Origin: Nocardia kruczakiae NBRC 101016
GTDB lineage: Bacteria; Actinomycetota; Actinomycetes; Mycobacteriales; Mycobacteriaceae
Direction: 5' to 3'
Assembly: GCF_001612965.1 (NCBI RefSeq)
Contig: NZ_BDBL01000006.1
Span: forward strand, 62,001 to 126,000
DNA: 64,000 nt
Part shown: one piece after another, positions 53,835 through 62,937 of the stretch
How positions within the stretch are numbered: position 1 is the stretch's first letter
Layout of the letters: the number at the start of each line of letters is the position of its first letter
Made by a program: the position numbers and the translations under genes
Notes under the pieces: model-generated
Told to the model about the DNA's origin: nothing
Seen by the model: only the letters and a program-made list of their open reading frames with translations
The model's database searches: none

Positions 53835-55612
53835 CAACTTCGGTTGAATGGTGGATCTGGCACAAATTTGGTGATCGTGGAGGTCGGTTGTTCACTCGCT
53901 CAACAGGATTCGTTTTCGCAGAAGGTCGGTTTTGGCGCGGCCGAACATCTGTCGTTTGAGCATCTTGATGCGGTTGACGTGCCCCTCGACGGTTCCGCTG
54001 CTCCACTTCATGGTCAGGCCGGCGGTGACCGCGTCCTGGTCGCGGCGCAGTCCTCGGACGAATGAGTGCAGCGCCGGTTGATCGTCGGTGTCGACGGCGG
54101 CCATCCACTGCTCGAGGTCTCGACCGCGCCGTTTGGTCATGATCTCGGCGAAGGCGCGGACGTGCCCGGTCAGGGCGGCAAGGTCCGGGCTGGCGGCCAG
54201 GATCCGGTCGAGGACTACTTGATGCTCGGTAGCGAGGGTGGCGGGGTTGGTCATGATCCAAGCGACGACCTTGCGGACTGCGGGCGGCTTGGCAGGCGTG
54301 ACCGGGACATGGGTGAAGGCGCGGAAGGGCTGCAGGTAGTTGCGCACCAGTTTCTCGCTCCCTTCATAGCCGCGCTCCCGGATTTCGGTGAACAATTCGG
54401 TCGCGTTGGTGCAGCCCTCGTTCCAGCGTCGGCGTAGCTCGGGTTTGTATGGGTCGAGGATGCTGACGCGGTATCCGGTTCGGTTGTTGACCAGCAGTTC
54501 CTCGGGCGAGGCAGCACGAGCGAAACGGCGGGTGGTGCCGCGAGCCAGCCCGAGCTCGCGGCCGATGGCCAGGATGCTCGCCCCCTGCGCCAGCAGTGCG
54601 TGGACCTCGCTCCAGCGTTGGCGTGTCCGCACCGCGGTGCGATCCTGCCGCTGCTCGGGTGCGACCGGCCCGCAATGTATTTCGGTGATTCGCTCGGTGA
54701 TGTCGCACTGTTCCTGCGGTTCGGGCTCGGGTGTGACGACCGCGGCGGGCAAGACTGCGCGGTGGCGTGCCACGGTGCGTTCGACCGCCTCGCCGAGGTT
54801 GCGCCAGATATGCCATCGGTCCGCGACTTGCACCGCGTCCGGCGCTCCTACCGCGGCGCCTTCGGCGTATGCGCCGGCGCGGTCACGGCAGACGATCTCG
54901 ACTCCCGGGTGCTCTCGTAGCCACGCCGCGAGAGTGTCGGCGGTTCGGTCGGCAAGCACGTCGATCGGGCGGCGGGTCTGCATGTCGATCAGGATCGTTC
55001 CGTAGTTGTGCCCGCGACGCAGAGCGAAATCATCGACACCCAGCACCCGCGGCACCGTGACCGGAGGATCAGGCAGAGCCCGGATCTGGCGCAGCAGCGT
55101 CATCCGGCTCACAGTGGCGGCCAAATGACGGGTCAATCGTGCTCCGGCGCGGCCGCCCAATGCCAACCCGACGGCGCACAACGCACGTTGCAGGATCAGC
55201 GTGCGGCGGGCGTGGCGAGCCGCCAACTGTGGTACTTGTTCGGCGAAAGTTGTTCTACCGCAGTCGGAGTTATCGCAAAACAGCCTGCGGACCCGCAGTC
55301 CGATCACGACTTCCCGGCCCGTGATCGAGGTATCCGACAACCGCCTCTGATACCGGCTGTGCACCCGGCCCGACAGCATCCCGCAGCCCGGACAACCGAC
55401 CGGATCGCCACCGGTGACGACGTCGATCCGCACTGTCGAACCGGCCGCACGGATCACCTCGACCCGCAGACCATCCAGATGCGGAAACAGGACACTCATC
55501 GGACCAAGATCAGAGCACCCGCGACATCATGAACTATCAACCGCCCCTTCGCATCCCGAAGCTGGTCAATCACGAAGTCTGTGCCAGATCCAGTCTTCAG
55601 GCGGAAGCGACA
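53835..55612 (-). mobile_element. ISL3-family insertion sequence, 1778 bp
   Basis: One transposase gene fills the element on the minus strand. The ends carry imperfect inverted repeats that share GGATCTGGCACA, seen at 53852-53863 and, inverted, near 55580-55591. An 8-bp duplication fits the ISL3 family. The intact transposase and clean duplication suggest a fairly recent insertion. Confidence 0.85.
53892..55499 (-). CDS. ISL3-family transposase
   Basis: A 535-residue transposase. The N-terminal zinc-finger-like part is C-x2-C (GCPGCGML) and C-x4-C (LFCDNSDCGRTTF), followed by an HTH and the DDE domain that begins LGVDDFALRRGHNYGTILID with its first catalytic Asp and later has ADRWHIWRNLGEAVER. 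The C-terminal TVEGHVNRIKMLKRQMFGRA is characteristic of the family. It is complete, so the element may still move. Confidence 0.92.
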   Translation of the reverse strand: MSVLFPHLDGLRVEVIRAAGSTVRIDVVTGGDPVGCPGCGMLSGRVHSRYQRRLSDTSITGREVVIGLRVRRLFCDNSDCGRTTFAEQVPQLAARHARRTLILQRALCAVGLALGGRAGARLTRHLAATVSRMTLLRQIRALPDPPVTVPRVLGVDDFALRRGHNYGTILIDMQTRRPIDVLADRTADTLAAWLREHPGVEIVCRDRAGAYAEGAAVGAPDAVQVADRWHIWRNLGEAVERTVARHRAVLPAAVVTPEPEPQEQCDITERITEIHCGPVAPEQRQDRTAVRTRQRWSEVHALLAQGASILAIGRELGLARGTTRRFARAASPEELLVNNRTGYRVSILDPYKPELRRRWNEGCTNATELFTEIRERGYEGSEKLVRNYLQPFRAFTHVPVTPAKPPAVRKVVAWIMTNPATLATEHQVVLDRILAASPDLAALTGHVRAFAEIMTKRRGRDLEQWMAAVDTDDQPALHSFVRGLRRDQDAVTAGLTMKWSSGTVEGHVNRIKMLKRQMFGRAKTDLLRKRILLSE

Positions 55613-56035
55613 CAAGCTGTGGACCCGAATTTTCTTGCCGGGTGCGGGCCGGTGGGGGAGCCTGCCATTGCGCAGGCTGTCAACAGATTGACGGCGACGA
55701 AGCAGTCCTCGCCGACCATCTGTGCCTGGGTCGCACCGGGTCCCGATACCGACACCGTCGATGTGACCTACGCCTGGCTTTCCAGTGACACACTAGCCCG
55801 CGAACTGCAGATCGCGCAGCGGTCCGGTTACCAGGTGGAGAAATTCGTGGTGAAACGCTTTGCCGGCTTCTACTGGCACGATTCCCGCGATCCCGGCAAC
55901 TGCGGCGCCACTGCCGCTGATACCGGTACGGTCACCTGGTGGGTGCGAAACCACTCGCACACAACCCATCCCGACGATCCGTGCGCAGCAGCGATGACAC
56001 TGATGCAGCGGACACTGCTGATCGACGGCACGTGA

Positions 56036-56465
56036 GCTATGCGATCCGCATAGGCGAGGATCGGCGCCGACTCCCCATCGGGGTCATTTCGCCTATTCGG
56101 TGATGGGTAGGGCAATCTTCACCTCCACCAAGATTCCTGTGATGACCGACTGCACATCCGCACCCGGCTCGTCGCGAGCCAGTCGGGCGATCCCACGAAT
56201 CGTGGACTGTGCATATCGACGTGCGGGCAGGCACCGTCCTCGTAGGTGAGCAGCGCGTGGCCCGCACCGAGTCCGAATGCGTACGACCTGGTGCACTGTC
56301 AGTGTCTCGGCTGGAACCTTTTACAGGCTCACAGAAAGCCGTGGGCTGCTGTCAGAGGCCTTCCCTGGGGCGCCCCTGAGTGGGGATGTAATGGTGATTG
56401 TCGTACACCAGCGGCCGACGGTGGAGGGTCGTGTGATCTGTCCCCCAACACTCGTGCACTGTTCT
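56036..56465. other. Gene-poor stretch after the split lipoprotein gene
   Basis: No gene can be supported. A 67-codon minus-strand frame (56093-56296) ending VQSVITGILVEVKIALPITE has a protein-like tail but no family match or ribosome site that I can see. Confidence 0.4.
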
Positions 56466-56491
56466 GTTTGACCTGCAGGTATCCAGGGTAT
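56466..56491 (+). promoter_or_regulatory. SigF/SigB-type stress promoter
   Basis: GTTT-N16-GGGTAT matches the known GTTT-N14-18-GGGTAT consensus of actinobacterial stress sigma factors. It points at the AI-2E-type transporter gene, whose start is about 200 bp downstream. Motif match only. Confidence 0.4.
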
Positions 56492-56689
56492 AGCTCGCCG
56501 TGGTGGCTAGCACTGGAGCTGGAGGAACGGCTGTGCACGGGTTCACCGCGACAGCGTTGACAGGACTCCGCGTTTCGAAGCTTCGCCATGGTGCGCCCCG
56601 AGCACCTGCCGAGCGACGGCGAGGCCGGATTCGGGGGCGTTGCACCGAGCTGGCATGACTCGGTGTTTCGTAGACGGCAAAGGACGACA

Positions 56690-57886
56690 GTGACGGTGCA
56701 CGACTCGAGCTCCCGCTCCAAACAGGATACGGCCCACAGCGATTGGGTCGGCCAGCCTCACCCACAGGACGAGCCGAACGTCATCGCCGAAGCGGAGGCC
56801 CAAGCGTCGGCGATCCGCAGCGAAAACCATCCGCTGGGCCGGATCGGTGCCCGCATCGACCGCCGATCCCCGTTCATGATGGGCATGCTGGCCTCCGCAG
56901 GGGTGTTGGTCACTGTCGCTGCCGCGGAGACGATCCTGGCCGTGCGCCAGGAACTTCTTCTGGTGCTGGCGTCCCTGGTGTTGGCGATCGGGATGGAACC
57001 GGCGGTGTCGTGGCTGGTTAAACACCGGTTCCGGCGAGGCTTGGCCGTCGCGACGGTGGGCTTGGCGGTCGCAGCCGCGGTCGCCGGGTTCCTCGCTGCC
57101 GCCATCCCCGCACTCATCGACCAGGGGCGCGCGTTGGCCGACAACGCGCCAGCACGTGTGCGCAGCCTGGAAAGCAAATATCCTCAGCTGCGCTCTGTGG
57201 GCGAGCGATTTCATCTTGATGAGAAACTGCAGCAAGGCATCGGCGGCAACGGCGGCGCGGACTTGGCGCAGGGAGTTTTGGGCGCCGGGAAGATTGTCTT
57301 CGGTGCTGTCACTGCGACGGTAATCGTCGCGGTGCTGGTGGTGTATTTCTCGGCGAACTTCCCGCTGTTACGCGCCAACCTCTACCGGCTCTTCCCCCAA
57401 CAGCGGCGCCCCCGCGCCATTTTGATCGGCGACGCTATCTTCACGAAAGTCGGCGGTTACGTCCTGGGTAACCTGGTCATCTCGGTCATCACAGCCGTGC
57501 TCACCTTCATCTGGCTGTCCATCTTCGACGTCCCCTACCCGGTGCTGCTGGCCGTGCTGGTTGCCATTCTCGACCTCATCCCTCTGATTGGATCCACCCT
57601 CGCCGGAGTCATCATCACCGCAGTCGCGCTGACAGTGTCTTTGCCGGTTGCGAGCGCCACGCTCGGGTTCTTCCTGGCACTGCGACTGGTGGAGGACTAC
57701 CTGCTTGTCCCCCACATCATGGGACGCACCGTGGAGGTCCCCGGTGTGGTGACGGTCGTGGCCGTGGTGATCGGCGGCGCCCTGCTGGGAGTGCTCGGCG
57801 CTTTACTGGCGATCCCCGTGGCGGCCGCCGTTCTGCTGCTCGTACGCGAAATACTGTTCCCGCGCCTCGACAAGACCGTCCCTTAA
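56690..57886 (+). CDS. AI-2E/PerM-family membrane transporter
   Basis: A 398-residue membrane protein of the AI-2E exporter/PerM family. A charged, cytoplasmic N-terminus of about 60 residues precedes about eight helices. VPYPVLLAVLVAILDLIPLI with the following GSTLAG and RLVEDYLLVPHIMGRTVEVP are the family signatures. GTG 56690 is preferred, with AAAGGA about 5 bases upstream; the frame is open upstream to 56588. The transported substrate is unknown; the upstream SigF-type promoter suggests stress induction. Confidence 0.88.
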   Translation: MTVHDSSSRSKQDTAHSDWVGQPHPQDEPNVIAEAEAQASAIRSENHPLGRIGARIDRRSPFMMGMLASAGVLVTVAAAETILAVRQELLLVLASLVLAIGMEPAVSWLVKHRFRRGLAVATVGLAVAAAVAGFLAAAIPALIDQGRALADNAPARVRSLESKYPQLRSVGERFHLDEKLQQGIGGNGGADLAQGVLGAGKIVFGAVTATVIVAVLVVYFSANFPLLRANLYRLFPQQRRPRAILIGDAIFTKVGGYVLGNLVISVITAVLTFIWLSIFDVPYPVLLAVLVAILDLIPLIGSTLAGVIITAVALTVSLPVASATLGFFLALRLVEDYLLVPHIMGRTVEVPGVVTVVAVVIGGALLGVLGALLAIPVAAAVLLLVREILFPRLDKTVP

Positions 57887-58022
57887 GAGGCCTGCGGTGG
57901 CTGTGGACAACGCTGTTTCCATCGGGGACGCCCGGCCGGTGAGGGCCGGAGCGTCGGCAAGATTTGCTTGTGCATGGACAGGGTCTTGACAGCGACGACA
58001 CAGCGGCGCAGTCGGTACTGCG

Positions 58023-58635
58023 GTGGAGTCGTTCCGGTTCTGGTTCGCCACGCGGCATTGGGAGTGGTCGGAAGAGATGTATCGGATGCACGGCTACAGC
58101 CCGGGGGCGGTGGAGCCGACGACCGAGCTGCTGGACTCGCATCGGCATCCCGATGACCATGATGATCTCGTCGCCCGGATCGTGCGGGCCGGCGATGTCG
58201 GGCAGTCGTTTTCCAGTCGGCACCGCGTGCTCGACACCGCCGGTGTGGTTCACTCGGTGATGTTGGTCGCCGGCCGCATCTATGACGACAGCCGGGCGGT
58301 GGTCGGGACCGCGGGTTTGTACGTCGATCTGACCGATACTCTCGCCGAGAACGAACGCGACACCTTTGGCGGCGCTGTTGCCTGATGGGCTCGAGCATCG
58401 TGCGGTGGTCGAGCAAGCGAAAGGTGTGTTGATGCGCATGTATCGCACCGACGCGGCGCAGGTGTTCAAGGTGCTGGCGTCGCGGTCGCAGGAAACCAAC
58501 ACCAAGATCTGGTATCTGGCTACCCGGCTCGTCACCGAACTGCCCACCCTGCCGGAAACGCAAACGCAGACGTTCACTCAGTTCGATCATCTGCTGCTGA
58601 CCGCCCACACCCGCGTCCGCTGCGATCCACATTGA
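58023..58635 (+). pseudogene. PAS-ANTAR regulator split by one extra base
   Basis: From GTG 58023 a PAS domain is read (FWFATRHWEWSEEMYRMHGY, then ending LTDTLAENERDT). An extra T at 58365-58367 shifts the frame. In the next frame the ANTAR domain follows: LAALLPDGLEHRAVVEQAKG, VLMRMYRTDAAQVFKVLA, to a stop at 58635. ANTAR domains bind RNA hairpins to stop termination. Without the extra base the gene would be a normal 200-residue PAS-ANTAR protein. Confidence 0.75.
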
Positions 58636-58679
58636 ACCAAGAACACACCACCCACAGCGGCCGGCCGTGGTGGCTGGGT

Positions 58680-58919
58680 TTAGAGGGCGGCGGTGGGGTG
58701 GTGCAGGTCGGGGTAGACGGTTTCGGTATAGGTGCCGTTGAGGCGGCTGCGGCAGGTAACCAAGTAGGCCACGACCCGGCCGCGATGGTGCCGGTCGTGG
58801 ATGAGGGCGGCGACGGTGCCGGTGAGCCGAATCGCGTCGGGGGCCAGCGGTGTGGCGGGGCGGCCGTGGCGATCGGCCCACCACTCGATCACATCGCCGA
58901 GCGCGAACACATTCCCCAT
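58680..58919 (-). CDS. Hypothetical protein, 79 residues
   Basis: The protein MGNVFALGDVIEWWADRHGR... has a compact, charged sequence (LIHDRHHRGRVVAYLVTCRS, TETVYPDLHHP) with even codon use. I do not recognise the family. No membrane segment or signal is visible. It lies on the opposite strand to the PAS-ANTAR gene. Confidence 0.5.
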   Translation of the reverse strand: MGNVFALGDVIEWWADRHGRPATPLAPDAIRLTGTVAALIHDRHHRGRVVAYLVTCRSRLNGTYTETVYPDLHHPTAAL

Positions 58920-59061
58920 AGAGCGACTATTCCACTCCTCCGGCTGCGGTGACGAGGGCGTTCAACGATCAATCTATTCGACTCGCGGACCTGCTCACGA
59001 TTGCCTCCGTCCCCTCGCGATGACGCTACGGGAAATCCCGCACGGCTAGCCTTATCCGGTG

Positions 59062-59274
59062 TCAGTCGGGAAGTTGGCGCAGCCCGTGCAATTTCAGGCA
59101 CATGTCATCCATGAGCCCCAGGATCGTGCGCAGTGCCGCTCGGCCGGAGACCGGGCCGACCAAATGAGTGAGCTCGGGATGTTCGGACACGGTGGCCCGC
59201 AGTTGGGGGAAAGCGGCACACGCGCGCTCCGACAGCGCACCGTCAATGACGAACTCGTATCTGTGGGCTTCCAT
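59062..59274 (-). CDS. Hypothetical protein, 70 residues
   Basis: From ATG 59274, with GGAGG nine bases upstream, the protein reads MEAHRYEFVIDGALSERACA and ends in GRAALRTILGLMDDMCLKLH-GLRQLPD. The good ribosome site and the amphipathic end suggest a real gene. I do not recognise the family; similar short proteins occur near stress genes in Nocardia-like genomes. Confidence 0.6.
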   Translation of the reverse strand: MEAHRYEFVIDGALSERACAAFPQLRATVSEHPELTHLVGPVSGRAALRTILGLMDDMCLKLHGLRQLPD

Positions 59275-59639
59275 CGTGCTGCACCTCCGTTCCAGCCGCA
59301 TCGTGCACATACAACTCTGGGAAAATGGTGCTGTGGGGGCCTCACCTGAAGCGGGTGAACCTCACGCTGCGGACGTTCGTGGCGGTGCGTCGCGGCGGCC
59401 GAAGTTTTGGTGTGGCTCGCCCACGCGTTGGTGCCTATTTCGCCTCGGTTCCAGGAGGAGGCGAGAGCCGAGCCGCTGCACTGTGGCCGACAGCTGCCGG
59501 TGCGAGTGGGAGCTCGGCGCCGTACGCGTCATTTCTTCGGGCAGAGCCCGGACTGCGTCGGGAGGCTCAGCCGCGCGGCGGGCGGGCGCCGAGACAGCCG
59601 GTGCGGGTAGGTTGTGTGGCGCTCAGCGTTTCCACAGCA
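59275..59639. other. Non-coding stretch before the PAP2 gene
   Basis: No gene can be supported. It should hold the divergent promoters of the 70-residue protein and the PAP2 gene. Confidence 0.4.
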
Positions 59640-60591
59640 ATGTTTCGTGACACTGGGCGTGTGTCTGCGATTGTCGATGTCCTGCGTGGGTTGGTGGATG
59701 AGGTCCGCACCGAATCATCGAGCGCGGAAGTCGGGGTGGGTGCGGCCGCTGTCGCAACGGCGGTCCTCGTCGTGTCGGTCCTCCTCGGCCGGGGTGGCGA
59801 TTCGTCGGTCTGGGGGAGCCGGGTCGGGTGGTCTGCGTTGCGGGCGGCGGTGGTTGCGGCGTTGTTCGTGGTAATGGGGGTGCAGGTCGCGGCTTCTGGA
59901 TGGTTAACCGGTGCCGATACGGCGACGTTGCAGTGGTTCGTCGACCACCGCGACGGCACCGCTACCGCACTTGCGCGCGTGATCACCGATCTCGGCAGTC
60001 CAGTCGGTGTGGCCGCTGTGGCGGTGGTTGTTTCCGGGGTATCAGCCTGGCGCAGCCGAAGTGCTGTTCCGGCTGTATTCGTCGTCGGCGCAGTCGGTTT
60101 CGCTGCCGTTGTGAGCACGGTGACGAAGGATGTGGTCGGTCGTGCCCGGCCGCCGGCTGTGCTGCATTTGATGGCCGAATCGGATTTCTCGTTCCCTTCG
60201 GGGCACACCACGGGCACCACGGTGTTGGTCGGTGCCGTGCTGGTCTTGTATGTGCTGGCCCGGCCCAGGCGTGCGCGCACGGCGCTGGCGAGTGTCTCGG
60301 CCGCGGTGATCGTGGCGGTGGTCGCGGCCACACGGTTGTATCTGGGAGTTCATTGGCTCAACCGACGTGGTCGGGGGCGCGGTCCTCGGGACGGCTGTCA
60401 CACTGGCGGCGACGACAGTGCTGCTCTGGTTGTCTCCCACCACTGCAGGTGGGCGGTGCCGGCGGTCTGGACAGGACACAGGGCCCATCGCTTCGCCGGA
60501 TCGGCGACGCGACGGTGTCCCTGGTGTGCGAAATGGCGTTCAGGGTGAGCTGGCTGTGTCCGGCAGCGCAGGGGCCGAGGAAGGGAGCTGA
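59640..60591 (+). pseudogene. PAP2-family phosphatase split by one extra base
   Basis: From ATG 59640 a membrane PAP2 phosphatase is read: KDVVGRARPP (motif 1), FPSGHTTGTT (motif 2) and TRLYLGVHWL (start of motif 3). An extra A at about 60360 shifts the frame. In the next frame TDVVGGAVLGTAVTLAATTV follows, with the Asp of motif 3 and the last helix, to a stop at 60591. The family dephosphorylates lipid phosphates at the membrane. Real decay or sequence error cannot be told apart here. Confidence 0.75.
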
Positions 60592-60594
60592 TTC

Positions 60595-61266
60595 GTGCGT
60601 GTTCTCGTGGTCGACGACGAGATATCGCTGGCCGAGACCTTGCGTCGGAGATTGCGGGCGGAGGGGTTCGTGGTGGCAGTCGCCCATGACGGTGTGGAGG
60701 GCCTCGATCTCGCCGTGAACGGGGGGTTCGATGTGGTTGTGCTCGACATTATGCTGCCGGGGCTCAACGGCTACGAGGTCGTGCGTGAACTGCGGAAACG
60801 GCGTATCTGGACGCCGGTGTTGATGTTGTCGGCCAAAGACGGCGACTACGACATGGTCGATGCCTTCGATCTGGGGGCCGACGACTATCTGACCAAACCG
60901 TTCTCCCCTATCGTGTTGACCGCTCGTCTGCGCGCGCTGCACCGCCGGGGCAGCACCGAGCGGCCGCCGGTGATCACCGTCAGTGATCTGTCGCTGGATC
61001 CCGGCCGTCATCGCGTGCATCGTGGGGAGCAGCACATCGAGCTCACCCCACGCGAATTCGCGGTCCTCGAATACCTGATGCGCCATCCCGGTCATGTCGT
61101 CAGCAAGAGCGACATCTTGCGTGCGGTGTGGGACACCAACTATGACGGTGACGCCAACGTGGTCGAGATCTACATCGGGTACCTCCGCCGCAAGATCGAC
61201 ACACCGTTCGGCCGCAGCAGCATCGAAACTGTTCGCGGTGTCGGCTACCGGCTTCGGGAACAGTAG
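60595..61266 (+). CDS. OmpR-family response regulator
   Basis: A 223-residue two-component regulator. The receiver domain has the acidic pair in VVDDE, the phosphorylated Asp in VVLDIMLPG and Lys in LTKPFSP. The C-terminal winged helix (LTPREFAVLEYLMRHPGHVV, then VEIYIGYLRRKID and VRGVGYRL) binds DNA. GTG 60595 has AGGAAGGGAG about 7 bases upstream. The partner kinase is probably the gene starting at 63793, separated from it by three minus-strand genes. Confidence 0.92.
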   Translation: MRVLVVDDEISLAETLRRRLRAEGFVVAVAHDGVEGLDLAVNGGFDVVVLDIMLPGLNGYEVVRELRKRRIWTPVLMLSAKDGDYDMVDAFDLGADDYLTKPFSPIVLTARLRALHRRGSTERPPVITVSDLSLDPGRHRVHRGEQHIELTPREFAVLEYLMRHPGHVVSKSDILRAVWDTNYDGDANVVEIYIGYLRRKIDTPFGRSSIETVRGVGYRLREQ

Positions 61267-61323
61267 CCCGGGCCGGGGCGGGTCTCGAGCCCGTCGTACC
61301 GACCCTGACCATCTGGAACGCGA

Positions 61324-62208
61324 TCATCTGTGAGGGTGCGTTGTGGGCTCGGCGGCCGGCTCCGGCTCCCGTGCGGGGGCCTGTTCGCGGTCTGCGGTCA
61401 GGACCGGTTCGAATTCGTTGGCGGACCGGTCGCGGTGTTGCTGCCAGTGGGTGAAGGCGATACCGAGAACCAGGATCACGAGCAGGACCGCGGAGGTGCC
61501 GTAGGTGCCCAGGCCCAGCCCGCCGGAGGTGCGCGGTTTGGACAACAGGTCGCCGCCGGTGGCGCCGAGGGGGCGGGTGAGGATGAACGCGATCCAGAAC
61601 AGCAGCGGGCCAGGAATTTTCGTGAAGTAGTGCGCAGCCAGGATGGCGGCCATGATGGCGCCGATCAGCAGGGCGCTTCCCCAGTAGCCCAGTCCGGAGC
61701 TGTCGGATAGGAAATCGCCGGTCGACGTGCCGAGGGTGTTCGACAGCAGGATCGCGGCCCAATACAGCAGTTCACCGCGGAAGGTGGTGATGTTGGTGAC
61801 GTCGTAGGTTTGGCCGCTGAATTTCCAGATGATGAACACGATCGCCAGTCCGGCGATGAGGATGGCCGCGCCGGCGCCGTAGCCGAGCCCGCCGTCGGTG
61901 GAGGTGCCGTGGCTCGGCCCGCGGTTGATCAGATCCGACATCGTGGTGCCCGCGGTGCTGGTGGCGGCGATCACGGTCCAATACAGGGCGGGATGGAAGC
62001 GGCGGGCCCGCAACTGCGCGAGCAGACTGACGACGAAGATCGCCAGGAACACCACCGTGGCAGCGACGTAGCCGAGTTTCAAGGTTTGCGAGATCATGTC
62101 GCCGCCGGTCTCGCCCAGGGTGGTCGCGGCGATCTTGAGCACCCAGAACATGACGGTGATCTGCGGCAGTTTGTAGTGGGTGAACGCGTTGTCGGTCTGC
62201 GCTGTCAT
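61324..62208 (-). CDS. Four-repeat membrane protein (COG4705-like)
   Basis: A 294-residue membrane protein with about eight helices. One motif recurs four times: TTLGETGGDMIS, STAGTTMSDLI, NTLGTSTGDFLSD and RPLGATGGDLLSK. Each repeat starts a helix pair, so the protein is an internal fourfold duplication. The C-terminus is charged and cytoplasmic. Relatives are predicted membrane-anchored proteins of unknown function. ATG 62208 is the family start. Confidence 0.78.
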   Translation of the reverse strand: MTAQTDNAFTHYKLPQITVMFWVLKIAATTLGETGGDMISQTLKLGYVAATVVFLAIFVVSLLAQLRARRFHPALYWTVIAATSTAGTTMSDLINRGPSHGTSTDGGLGYGAGAAILIAGLAIVFIIWKFSGQTYDVTNITTFRGELLYWAAILLSNTLGTSTGDFLSDSSGLGYWGSALLIGAIMAAILAAHYFTKIPGPLLFWIAFILTRPLGATGGDLLSKPRTSGGLGLGTYGTSAVLLVILVLGIAFTHWQQHRDRSANEFEPVLTADREQAPAREPEPAAEPTTHPHR

Positions 62209-62315
62209 GGAGGTGGCGTTTCCTTCATCGTGGCGGGCATCCGGGGCGCACAGTCTGCACGGCCCTGCTGAGAAGACGTTGTAAAGATGGCACGGCGGTG
62301 GAGGTCGTGTGCGAA

Positions 62316-62873
62316 TCAGAGTGATCGGGTGGGCAACAACGGTCGAGCTCCGAAGCTCAAGGAGTCGGCGTGTGTCTGGCGTTCGATATGAGTCAGCGAT
62401 TCGGCGAGGTGAGTGCAGTCGTGGTGCTGGGCGATGAATTGCTGTGCCCAACAGATGGTTTCACGGTTGCGCCATCGCGGGCATTGGATGGCCAAGGCGC
62501 CCGCGGTGTGCAGGATCGCGATCAATGCGCGCGTGGAGTCCTCGGCGGGCTGGGCGTCGAACAGCGCGCGTTGCAGTGAACAGCGCAGCGCCTGCTTGCC
62601 GGGCAGGTCGGCGGTGGGCCATGTCGTGCGCCAGATCACGCCGCCGAACCGGATCCGGTCGCGGCGCACCCGGCCGGCGGCGTGCAGTGCGTCCAGCGAC
62701 CGCCGGCGAAGCCGCCGCGGTGGCACCGTCGGCCGGTAGTTCGCTGAGCCATGGGCGTTGTCGGCGAAGGCAGCGACGGCCAAGGCGCGGCTGGCGGTAT
62801 GCCTGTCGACCAGTAATCGACCGGTGTCGTCGTCGAGCAGCAGCCACATCAGATCGTGCGAAACCGAGGTCAT
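62316..62873 (-). CDS. GPP34-like protein with a shortened middle
   Basis: About 185 residues. The N-terminus HDLMWLLLDDDTGRLLVDRH and the later WRTTWPTADLPGKQALRCSL, RALFDAQPAEDSTRALIAIL, HTAGAL match the Golgi phosphoprotein 3 fold seen in actinobacteria. The usual 50-residue middle part with the second helix pair is missing and replaced by a short Pro/Arg-rich stretch. It may bind membranes; bacterial function is unknown. ATG 62873 is chosen; GTG 62882 is possible. Confidence 0.65.
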   Translation of the reverse strand: MTSVSHDLMWLLLDDDTGRLLVDRHTASRALAVAAFADNAHGSANYRPTVPPRRLRRRSLDALHAAGRVRRDRIRFGGVIWRTTWPTADLPGKQALRCSLQRALFDAQPAEDSTRALIAILHTAGALAIQCPRWRNRETICWAQQFIAQHHDCTHLAESLTHIERQTHADSLSFGARPLLPTRSL

Positions 62874-62937
62874 GGCCACCACTGTGGCGCGGGGCGGCTG
62901 TGGAATCGCTGAGAGGCCGTGGCGCGCCGGTGATCTC

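Larger units (their letters stand above)
53737..56035 (+). pseudogene. DUF3558 lipoprotein gene split by an IS element
   Basis: ATG 53737 (CAGGAG six bases upstream) encodes a lipoprotein signal, VVLLTGC, with the lipobox Cys at residue 20. The frame reaches RQAV at 53834 and then enters the IS. Joining it to 55621 after the 8-bp duplication restores the frame: QAV-DPNFLAGCGPVGEPA, then KFVVKRFAGFYWHDS and a DPCAAAM end at 56035. The rebuilt protein of about 173 residues is a typical DUF3558 lipoprotein of Mycobacteriales. As it stands the gene is inactivated. Confidence 0.85.
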
